The position numbers and the translations under genes are program-made. Under the pieces are notes generated by a model. The model did no database searches. It worked only from the letters and a program-made list of their open reading frames with translations, and was not told the origin of the DNA. A DNA stretch of 64,000 nucleotides from Euglena gracilis (lineage: Eukaryota; Euglenida; Euglenophyceae; Euglenales): assembly GCA_039621445.1 (NCBI GenBank), contig CP154956.1, positions 8,989,443 to 9,053,442 of the forward strand, given 5' to 3'. Position 1 is the stretch's first letter. Every line of letters starts with the position of its first letter. Of the stretch, positions 22,801 to 33,600 are shown piece by piece.

Positions 22801-25800
22801 ATATCTCGAAAACGCCGGGGAGTTGCGAAAAATTGAAGAGGACGTCGTTCCACAACTTTGGGACGCCCGATCGATCGGTATGCGCGGTTTGGGCCAACTC
22901 CTCGCCTAGCCCGAGATACGGCCGTTTTGGGGTTTTGGGCCAGTTGGGCCAGTTTTGGCCATTTCGGGCCCGTTCGGGGCCCGAAACCGTAAATTGACCG
23001 TATCTCGGCCTAGACGGGGAGTTGGAACCCAAACCAGGGGGTCAATCATTAGGTTTAGGGGGGGGGTTTGACCGTTTTTTGGGGTTCCCGGGGTCTGGTT
23101 GTACGATTTTGGGCCATTTTTGGGTATTCGGGGACCCAACGGGCGCCGTCAGGGCCACCGGGCTGGGGGTCCAAAAATCGAAAATTTCAAAATATCTCGA
23201 AAACGCTGCGGAGTTGAGGAAAAGTGATGGCGACCTTATTTGACGACCTTGGAACGCCCTATCCATCGGTATGCGCGGTTTGGGACAACTCCTCGCCTGG
23301 CCCGAGATATGGCCGTTTTGGGGGTTTTGGGCCCGTTTGGCCAGTTCTGGCCCGTTCAGGGCCCGAAACCGTAAATTGGCCGTATCTCGGGCTAGACGAG
23401 GAGTTGGAACCCAAACCAGGGGGTCAATCATTAGGTTTAGGGGGCGGGTTTGACCGTTTTTTGGGGTTCCCGGGGTCTGGTTGTGCGATTTTGGGCCAGT
23501 TTTGGGTGTTCGGGGCCCCATCGCGCGCCGTCAGGGCGGCTGGGCGAGGGGGGGTCGGGTGGCAGGTCGGGACCCAAAATTTTGAAAAATTTTTTTCGCT
23601 CAAAAACACTTTTTTTCACTTCAGAACATCAAAAAAAGTGTTTTTGAGCGAAAAAAAATTTTTCCGACCCGGACCCCCCCCCCCTGCCCCCCCCAGGATG
23701 CCCCCCCCCTGGCCCGGTGGACTTAGCCATTTTGGGGTCAAAAAGTCAAAAAAAATCGGAAAAATTTTTTTTGCCCAAAACCATGATTTTTGACCTCCCG
23801 GACCCGAAAAAAGTGTTTTCGAGCCAAAAATGAACGTTTTTCGACCCGCCGGCGCCCCGTTTTGGGCCGCCGACCCATTGACTTTGGGTCAAAACCGGGT
23901 GAAAAAGTCGAAAAAAATCGAAAATTTTTTTTGCCCCAAAACCGTGGTTTTTTTTGGCCTCCCTGACCCAGAAAAACTGTTTTTTGAGCCGAAATGAGCG
24001 TTTTTCCCGGGCCCGGGCCGGGTGGTCCCAAAGACTCAGCACTATCCACCCTGGTAGGATCCGGTTGTTTTGGTCGGCCGAAGGGGGGGTTCCCCAAAGA
24101 GCTCAGCTCTACGTCACACCCTGGTCGCTGAGCTCTTATCTCTTTAGAGTAAGAGCGAAGCTTACCACCCCGGCGACGGGGGGGTCCGACCCCCCCCCCC
24201 GCCCCCCCCCCCGCCCCCCCCCCCCCCCCCCCCCCCACCCCCCCCGGGTATAGGCAATGGCCCCCGAGGATTATCGACGTGATTGGATTTCCGGGCCCCC
24301 AAAGTGAATAGCCTATAGGTTAGGAGATGGTCCCTAGTTTCTCCAGAGCCCTTCGGTTACCCGTAACTCCCCGCCAGTCCGGAGATATGGCCCGAGCAAA
24401 AAAGTTGTCTACCGTTTTTTTTTCCGGGGAAATTGCAGGGTCATTTTGGGGTCAAAAAATCGAAAAAATCGAAATATCTCGAAAACGCCGCGGAGTTGAG
24501 AAAAAGTGAAGAGGACGTCGTTCCACAACTTTGGGACGCCCGATCAATCGGTATGCGCGGTTCGGGCCAACTCCTCGCCTAGCCCGAGATACGCCCGTTT
24601 TGGGGTTTTGGGCCAGTTTTGCCAGTTTTGGCCATTTCGGGCCCGTTCGGGGCCCGAAACCGTAAATTGGCCGTATCTCGGGCTAGACGGGGAGTTGGAA
24701 CCCAAACCAGGGGGTCAATCATTAGGTTTAGGGGGGGGTTTTGACCGTTTTTTGGGGTTCCCGGGGTCTGGTTGCGCGATTTTGGGCCAGTTTTGGGTAT
24801 TCGGGGACCCCTGCGGGGGTTCGAGGGCGGCCGGGCTGGGGTCCAAAAATCGAAAAATTCAAAATATCTCGAAAACGCTGCGGAGTTGAGCAAAAGTGAT
24901 GGCGACCTTATTTAACGACCTTGGAACGCCCGATCGATCGGTATGCGCGGTTTGGGCCAACTCCTCGCCTAGCCCGAGATACGGCCGTTTTGGGGTTTTG
25001 GGCCAGTTTGGCCAGTTCTGGCCATTTCGGGGCCCGAAACCGTAAATTGGCCGTATCTCGGGCAAGACGGGGATTTGGAACCCAAACCAGGGGGTCAAAC
25101 ATTAGGTTTAGGGGGGGGTTTTGACCGTTTTTTGGGGTTCCCGGGGTCTGGTTGCGCGATTTTGGGCCAGTTTTGGGTATTCGGGGACCCCTGCAGGCAC
25201 CGTGAGGGCAGCTGGGCGAGGGGGGTCGGGGGGCAGGTCGGGACCCAAAATTTTGAAAAAATTTTTTTCGCCCAAAAACATTTTTTTTCACTTCAGAACA
25301 TCAAAAAAAGTGTTTTTGGGCGAAAAAAAATTTTCCGACCCGGACCCCCCCCCCCCTGGCTGTGGCCCGCCCCCCTGGCCGGTGAACTTAGCCATTTTTG
25401 GGTCAAAAAGTCGAAAAAATTCGAAAATTTTTTTTGGCCCAAAACCATGATTTTTGACCTAAAAAAAAAAAAAAAAGCGTTTTCGAGCCAAAAATGAGCG
25501 TTTTTCGACCCGCCGGCGCCCCGTTTTGGGCCGCCCACCCATTGACTTTGGGTCAAAACCGGGTCAAAAAAGTTGAAAAAAATCGAAAATTTTTTTTTTG
25601 CCCGAAACGATGTTTTTTGGCCTCCCGGACCCAGAAAAACTGTTTTTGAGCCAAAAATGAGCGTTTTTCGACCCGCCAGCGCCCCGTTTTGGGCCGCCAA
25701 CCCATTGAATTTGGGTCAAAACCGGGTCAAAAAAGTCCAAAAAAATCGAAGAAATTTTTTTTGCCCGAAACGATGTTTTTTGGCCACCCAGACCTCTAAA

Positions 25801-26784
25801 AACTGTTTTTGAGCCGAAAGTGAACGTTTTTCGACCCACCAGCCCCCCGTTGCGGGCACAAAACCCTTGCATTTCAGTCAAAAGAGCTCCATAGAGTGGC
25901 CCCCAAAGTGAATAGCCTACAGGTTAGGGTCGCTAGTTTCTTTAGAGCCCTCGGGTTACCTGCAACTCCCCGCCAGTCCGGAGATATAAGCCGAGCAAAA
26001 AAGTTGTCTCCCGTTTTTTTTTCCGGGGAAATTGCAGGGTCATTTTGGGGTCAAAAAATCGAAAAATTCAAAATATCTCGAAAACGCCGGGGAGTTGCGA
26101 AAAACTAAAGAGTACCTCATTCCACAACTTTGGGACGCCCTATCCACCGGTATGCGCGGTTTGGGCCAACTCCCCGCCTGGGCCGAGATATGGCCGTTTT
26201 GGGGTTTCGCCAGGGGGGGGACTGGTGCCAAAAATGGGTCATTTTGGGGGTCAAAAAATCGAAAAATTCAAAATATGTCGAAGACGCTGGGGAGTTGAGA
26301 AAAACTGAAGAGTACCTCATTCCACAACTTTGGGACGCCCGATCCACCGGTATGCGCGGTTTGGACCAACTCCCCGCCTGGGCCGCGATATGGCCGTTTT
26401 GTGGTTTCGCCATGGGGGGACGCCATTTGGTTTCGCCATTTGGAGCCCAAAACGGGCCAAAAAACCAGTTTTTGCAAAATATGTCCAAAATGTTGGGGAG
26501 TTGAAAAAAATGTCCGGAGACCTAAATTGAAGCCCTTGGAACGCCCTATCTGCTGGTATTTTGATTTCCCCGCAACTCCCCACCCAGCCCTAGATACGGC
26601 CGTTTTCAGGTCCAAATGGCCGTTTTGTACACTTTTCCCTCTATCCGACTTAGCCGTTTTCGGGGCAAAAAGTCGAAAAAAATCGAAAAAAATTTTTGTG
26701 CCCAAAACCATGTTTTTTGGCTTCCTGGACCCGGAAAAAGTGTTTTCGAGCCGAAAATTGGCGTTTTTCGACCCCCCAGCCCCT

Positions 26785-27243
26785 CATGGCCCTCATGGTC
26801 ATGATGCGCATCATGCCCAATGATGGCCATCATGCCCAATGATGGCCATCATGACCAATGATGGCCATGATGCAATGATGGCCATCATGACCCCGGATGG
26901 CCATCATGACCCCGGATGGCCATCATGACCCATGATGGCCAGCAAGACCCCAGATGGCCATCATGACCCCGGATGGCCATCATGACCAATGATGGCCATC
27001 ATGACCCCGGATGGCCATCATGACCCCGGATGGCCATCATGACCCCGGATGGCCATCATGACCCCGGATGGCCATCATGACCCCGGATGGCCATCATGAC
27101 CCCGGATGGCCATCATGGCCCCGGATGGCCATCATGGCCCCGGATGGCCATCATGACCCTGGATGGCCATCATGACCCCGGATGGCCATCATGACCCATG
27201 ATGGCCATCACGACCAATGCTGGCCATCATGACCAATGACCAC
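26785..27243. repeat. 19-bp minisatellite GATGGCCATCATGACCCCG
   Basis: About 22 tandem copies, each containing the palindrome GATGGCCATC. Variant copies have CCAATGATG or CCCATGATG in place of CCCCGGATG. It abuts the satellite array on the left and the G/C block on the right. Confidence 0.95.
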
Positions 27244-27417
27244 CATGGCGGCCCGGGCCGCCGGGCCGCCGGGCCGCCGGCCGGGCCGGGCCGGGCCGGG
27301 CCGCCAGGCCGGGCCGGGCCGGGCGGGGCCGCCGGGCCGCCGCCGCCGGGCCGGGCCGGGCCGCCGGGCCGCCGGCCGCCGCCGCCGGGCCGGGCCGGGC
27401 CGGCCGGGCCGGGCCAG
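27244..27417. repeat. Block of almost only G and C
   Basis: About 170 bases of GCCGGGCC/GCCGCC permutations with almost no A or T. It separates the minisatellite from the final boundary fragment (27418-27456, GGTCTCCCAAAGAGCTCAGC and following) of the satellite array. Confidence 0.95.
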
Positions 27418-27456
27418 GGTGGTCTCCCAAAGAGCTCAGCTCTACGTCACACCCTG
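27418..27456. repeat. Outlying satellite boundary fragment
   Basis: Identical to the 3' boundary of array units at 19729, 22406 and similar sites. It ends at CACACCCTGGT, after which sequence unique to the uL3m gene begins. It marks the right edge of the satellite complex. Confidence 0.85.
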
Positions 27457-27534
27457 GTATTCCAAAAAGACACCAGAAGAATGTGCGCGGTGCATGGTGG
27501 CAAAGAGGGGATGCAGGGCGGGGGCGGAGCGCAC

Positions 27535-27646
27535 CCCGACGGTGCCGATGGACCCCGGCCGGCGGTGGAAGAGTGACGAGCCGTGGGTTGCCGGGCCACC
27601 ATGAAACCCCCAGCGCTTCATCACTCCTTCAAAGCCCTTGCCCTTC
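27535..27646 (-). CDS. MRPL3: uL3m exon 6 (last one found)
   Basis: The acceptor is TCGCCAG|GAAGG. Encodes [19 protein letters not shown] and [16 protein letters not shown], the most conserved L3 segment. The exon probably ends at GGG|GTGCGC (27535) or ACC|GTCGGG (27541). No continuation of L3 was recognised to the left. Confidence 0.88.
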
Positions 27647-30600
27647 CTGGCGAGAGCGACGGGCTTGGCAGAGTGCCCACGCCCAACCCCCATGAGGCCC
27701 CAGGGGCAGCCACGGAGCCCAACTATCGGGGCTTTTTTTTCATTTGAAAATGGGTGGTTTGCGAGACTCACTGAATTTTTGATGTTTCATCGAAGGAGTG
27801 GGGGGTCATGGTTTGACACAAGGCCGGGAGAGGGTGGTGGTCTGGACGCCGGGTTGGAAAATATACTCTGCAAAATGGGCCAATACTGCCATTTTGGGTC
27901 TTTTTTTGGCCCAAAAAAATCAAATATGGATTATTCTTAAAGACAATTGGTGAAAAACACCAGAGAGGAAAATTTAACCTTTTAAAGGATATCTAGGTAA
28001 GGTCTAGGTAGGGTCCAAAAAGATCCATTTTGAGGTGAGGGGGATGCCCCCCGAACTCCCCTCCCGCTCCTTGACCGGAGGGGTCGCGTCGTGCCTCAAC
28101 CCCCCACCACTCAAGAGAGGGTGGGGTTGGGAGCACCCCCTTCCCCCCAGACAACCTCCTTACATTGACCCTGGTGGATGCTCAAAACCAAGACAATTGA
28201 GGCTGTAACCGGGCTCGAAATGGATTGCTGACCTGGAGCCAGGGTAAATTCAAGTCCACGACGGAAACTCAAAATAGTGGTTGAAACTGTGACACGGGGT
28301 GTTTGTTCTTTTTGGGACGCTCCCCCAAAAGGAATTTCTGCTCAAAGACCCCGGGGGGTCCACCGCCCGCTGAAAAAAGTGCTGGACCCCAGAGGGCCGG
28401 GGGGGGGGGTCCAACCGAGGTGAAGCCCAAAGAACCTCAAATATGCCACATTTTGAACCCTTGTTTCCAAAATTTCTGGGATTTTGATCTGAATATTTTT
28501 GGTCCGGCCCCGGCTGTGCCGTGCTACCAAAACTTCATTTTCACTCAACGGGTGGAGGTCCTCAAACAAACCAAGCGGGGAGCTTCAAAAACATGCTCCC
28601 TGGTCCACCAAGCCAGCTGGGGATTGGGGATGGGCCCCTTTCAGGGTGTTCCAGCAACCGAGCTTTGGACAAACGGAACCGACGAGGGGCGGGGGAGGGG
28701 GTCCTTCCACCAAGCCCAGAACCCTTCCCGCTGATTTACATCTCGTCCAGCCGATCAAAAAAAAGTTGACACGAGAAATTGTAACGAAATAGAAATGCAA
28801 CATTACCATATCCTGCACCTGTTGCAAACACCACCTCACCTTACCTCTCTGGGTTGGGGGAAAACACAACACCATATATCCTCATTTCCTGATGCGACCC
28901 AAAGAAAATAAATTAAATCATCAATATTAATCAAATAAATTAATATCATCATAATTGTGTTTTCTGTTACAGGTGGTGATGATCATTTTTTTCACCCACT
29001 TTGGACTCAAGGATAAAAAAACGGATATAGAAACACCAACGAAGCCGAAAAAACCAAGATCTTTATTCTTGAGATGGTTTTTTGTGCGAATTGGCCGAAG
29101 CCAGGAAATGGACCCAAGACAGAAAACGTGCTGGCAACATGAAAATTCAAAAAACCGCCAAGAAGAATAATACCTGCGAGAAATCAATGCCACAATTGAC
29201 TTTTAAAAAACGGACCGACTGCACGCCATCAGCTCCCTCCCCAAATCAGGCCCTCGTCGAGCCCACACTGCACGCAGGGCGGCACGGGCGGCACACGTGC
29301 GGCTGCTGACGTCCACGGGCTGGCCCGGCCGGAAGTGGCGCACCGTGAGGCGGAAGCCGAGGGGCAGCATGGCGTCCTCCGTCACGACGAACTCCTTCTT
29401 GACGTGCCCCGGGCGGCGCTCCGCTCTGCCCCCCCCCCCCCCCGCCACAGGCTGAGCTGGGCCAACCCCGGGGGAGGGGAGGGGTCTCGGAGTTCCCTGG
29501 GATGAAGGCTCAGGCAAGACAAGACAAGACAAGACAAGACAAGACAAGACAAGACAAGACAAGACAATGCTCAGGACCCCCCCCCGGGGGGGTCCGCCTC
29601 GGCGGGGACAAACCAACTCCCCCCTGCTGCTATTGGCAGACAACCAACAGAAGGCACCCTCCCTCCCTCCCACCGGGTTGGAAACCCCGGGGGGGGGGGT
29701 GTCCAACCCGCCCCGGAACCCGCGGGTTGGAAACCCCGTGGTTCCAACTGCACAGTTTCCAACTGTAAGCGCACGGTTAATATTGAGACGGGGGGGGGGC
29801 AGGCTCAAAATTCAGGTTGGTGGGTGGGTGGGTGGGTGGGTGGGTGGTGTGAGTTCCGTGAGTTCCGACCCAGAGACTGCCATTTTCCGTCCTCAGGCGA
29901 AAATCATTTCCAATACGCTGCTTGCACCAAATACCAAACGCTGGACCACCCAACCCAAAATCCGACCCCTGAAAGGGTTTGCCCCTGCCAACTCCCTCAA
30001 GGAGCCTGGTATGCATATCTCAGGTCACTTTTGGCGAAAACAATTTTAACTTTTGATGCTTTTTTGCGATGGAAAGAGAAAATGAATTAACTACCAATGA
30101 TGTTCGGTGGGTACGATGATTTATTTCTTTCTTTTGCACAGCGCCAATGAATCCACCCCCTTGAAAATATTTGTAGTCTGAAATTGAGCGGCTGTGGAGC
30201 ATAGGATGCAAGCGGGACGGCGGCCGGTATCGGAAGTCCTTGACCACTTTGCTGCTCCCAAGGCATCGCTGGCATAGCGGTGCCACAAACCGGTCGCAGC
30301 GGCACCCGTGTTGCCCTCGCCATTTGGCAGGAAGCCGAAGCCAGAGAGGCCAGCCCACTGGAAGAAGCCGAAGCCAGAGAGGCCAGCCCACTGGAATGAG
30401 GCACCCAGACCCCTAAGCGGGGGACGCTGTGGGGTGTGCATACATATATGGTGTGTGGTGCACAGGGCTGCGATGCCTTGGCCAACTCGCCCGTATGACT
30501 TCGCCTCCAAATGGTTGATGGGCTGCGACAGATGCGGTGTGTTCATTCAAATGAGGTTTAAAAAAGCAGACCTCAACCGTATGGGTGGGGGGCAGAAAAA

Positions 30601-33600
30601 AAGCTTTAAATGCTGACTGCACGCACTCAATTCTGTCATACCGACCGATTTGACGGTTCTGCGAGAAAATTCGTTCAATAAACTCGACCGTGAACACTGA
30701 TGATACTTATATGGGAAAAAAATTGGGGGAAAACATATAGAACTTCGAGAGCACGGTGCTGAAAAAAATATGATTCTAAACCTTGAATTCGTCGCCAGTT
30801 CAAAAAGCTTGCACTTCTTCTTGGCACAATTACCAAGCACATATTTCTAACACTGGATGAAACATAAACTTCAGGGTGACAAAACTCTTGTCAGAAAACA
30901 CGAATGTTGCTGACACACAGAGAGACATCTTCAGGAGTTGAATTTAATAAGAATTTGATTTGTTCTGACCGAATTTCCTTGAATTTTGCGATTTCTCCAA
31001 CGTTTCTGGTGCATTATCTTCTTCGGTTTCTTCATTTTGAGGTCGTGTGGGGGGTCGCTGAGCTCTTATCCCTTTAGTAAGAGCGAAGCTTACCACAAGG
31101 GAAAGGAGGGGGGGGCTAGAATCCCCCCTGATCCCCTCCCCCCGCCCTTGGTAGATTATCACCATGAACCCAGCTCCGTTCCCGGAATTTTTTTTCCAGT
31201 CGCGAGACTGGATCCCAACTTCCAAATCACCTCCGTTTGACCCCCAACTCCCCACCAGGCCCGAGATATTCACCCGCGAAGGGGTCCAAACTGGGTAGGA
31301 TTCACCCCCCCAGTTTTGACTGCCATTTCGCCGGGGTGAGATTTTTTGATAAAAAAATCGATTTTTCAAAAAAAACACTCGCGAAAACGTGCATTATTTC
31401 CGCAAATGTCGGTCAGACGAAATGTGCCCCGGCGGCCCCCTATCGCCCCCCCCCCCCCCATTCGCCGTTTTGGCCACCAACGGGTCTGGCCCGAGTTCCA
31501 GCGCGGTTTTGTGTTGCAAAACGGCCCTTTTGGCGGATTTGGTGGGTTGTTTTTCTGGGCAAAAAAAAATCGATTTTCTCAAAATAAAAATATCTTGACA
31601 ATGAAGCAAGTCAAAGGAAATGTCCGGGGGACCAAATATGAAGCCCATGGAGGGCTTCATCCAATCATGGTTTACTTTTCCCCCAACTCTTCGTGTAGCC
31701 CGAGTTACGACCATTTTTCGGCCAAAATTTTGGCCCTGTTCTCGGGTCATTTTTGGGTTAAAAATCGATGTTTTCAAAATATCTCGGAATGAAGCAAAAT
31801 CAAAGGAATGTCCGGCCACCTAAAATATAGCCCCTGGAACGCCCGATCTAACAATATTTTGATTTCCCTGTGACTCCTCAGCTGGTCCAAGTTATGGACA
31901 CTCAGGGGCGATTCACTTCAAAAAAAAAGCAAAATGGCGGTTGTTGGCCTTCATGTCAAGTCAGAGACCTGCAATTTCGGCCTGAAATACGGACCAAGAT
32001 GCCAAAAAAAAAAAACACAGCCTCAGAGTGGCTCAAAAATGGCCCGGTTGATCCAATGTCAATGAAATCCCAAAATGACACAAAACAGACAGCTCCAAAA
32101 TGAAACAAATTAACCCAAATTGGTGTAAAAAGACCATGCAAAATTATGCAAAAATGGGTGATGGGATTGTATTGTCAGACGACGGTGCAGTGGAGCCCCC
32201 ACCAAGAATTTGTTGAAGACCCTCGGGGCGATAGAAGGTTTCTATGGCTTTATTTCAGGTCCCCAGGGGTTTTCTTTGATTGGCCACCATTTTGGAGATA
32301 TTTTGGGATTTTTGATTTTTGACCTTGCATTTTTCCACACAAACCTGCATAACCACCACATAATCGCGACATAATTTGGAAAAGAATTGCCTTGCAACCC
32401 CCCCCCCCCCCGATTTCATCAGCCATCTCATTTAATTCTATTTCCACAATTTGCTTGACAGGAATTGGGATTTTTTTTCCACCTCCTGCACCAATTTCCC
32501 CATATGACCCAGGAATTATCAATGAAGACCAAATTTTGTCCAAAAGGTGCATTTATAAGCAAGGAAATCCGAAATGGAAAAAAAAACTCTGCGTTCCTGA
32601 AACGCCCTTGGGGTCATTTTTTTGCCAGGAAAATTATGCGGAGTTATGCGGGATTATGTGGTGCAAAATTTACCCCCAATATAATGCTCAATTTCAATTG
32701 CCAAGAAAACAAGAATAAGCTTGGGAAATATGATCCAGAAATGGTATAAAATTTTATTGAACAGGAAACTTCTGAGTCAGATAATTTTTTGGGACTTTCC
32801 TTTTTGAGTTTTCCCCCAAAAGCAAATTATGCGGGATCATGTGGTCCGCAATTCCCCCCTGTAAAATGGCAGTGATGAGACATTGTCATCACAAGGCACC
32901 AGAAAATGCAACAATCTGTCGCATCCCAATTCTGGATTATTGCATGCAGGTCCCCCCATTGCGCAACAAAAATGTGCAATTTCGGGCGGCAGCTCATTTG
33001 GCCCAACACGGGGGGGGGGGGCGTTGGCACACGTCCTCGTCGTACGGGTAGCCGGCGCCGACCACCACCGACCAGCGGCCGTGCTTCTCTGGCCAACAGT
33101 GGTCCACCACCGAGCAGTTTGGGGCCTGAGAGAGAGCAAAAGAAAGCAATCTCGACCCAAAATGCAAAATCATGCGACAGTCAATAAATATGTCAAAATA
33201 AATCATTCAAAATGAGGTGAGATCATGGTTGTGCGATATGTGCTGCGGTGTGTGTCATTTAGGTGCTCAATGAGAAACTTCTTGCATTGTTGCATCATCA
33301 CTGAATGCAGTATGCACAATGCTAGGGGTGGTTCGAAACAGGTACAAAAGTGAGCAGGTCTATCTTCACATAAGCCACAGCCACTTGTGCTGGTGAACAA
33401 TTAATGGAGGTGCACATGAACTTGGGCTCTGCCCCAATTATCTGAAATCGGACGTTTTAACACCCCCAATATTTATGTGATGGCAACCTCTGCCTCGAGG
33501 AAGGTATCACTAGAACCCACTTGAAGATTTGTGCACCTCCCTTGATGGGTTTTGTTGTGTATTGTGCATTCAAAAGCCCCTCAGACACCCCAGATTCGAT

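Larger units (their letters stand above)
17778..26780. repeat. Higher-order satellite array
   Basis: Large repeats restart at GTCGCTGAGCTCTTATC: 17778, 19768, 20838, 22460 and 24126, so units are about 1.1-2.0 kb. Each has a boundary module, a C-run, a unique-looking ~200-bp lead, one to several ~300-400-bp A subunits (TCAAAATATCTCGAAAACG ... GGAACGCCC ... CTCGCCTAGCCCGAGATA), and several ~170-bp B subunits (GAGCGTTTTTCGACCCGCC ... GGCCTCCCGGACCC). Subunit numbers differ between units. Last A-type subunits near 26050-26600 are more diverged. All open frames inside are repeat artefacts. Confidence 0.95.

Noticed and set aside
17778-26800. Many 80-260 residue open frames with recurring Gly/Phe/Arg peptides in the satellite array
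   Set aside because: They exist in every frame and follow the repeat units, with no start context or codon bias. They are satellite artefacts.
30087-30546. Minus frames considered as an extra uL3m exon
   Set aside because: No L3 similarity in any frame, and exons 4 and 5 already join in phase without it.
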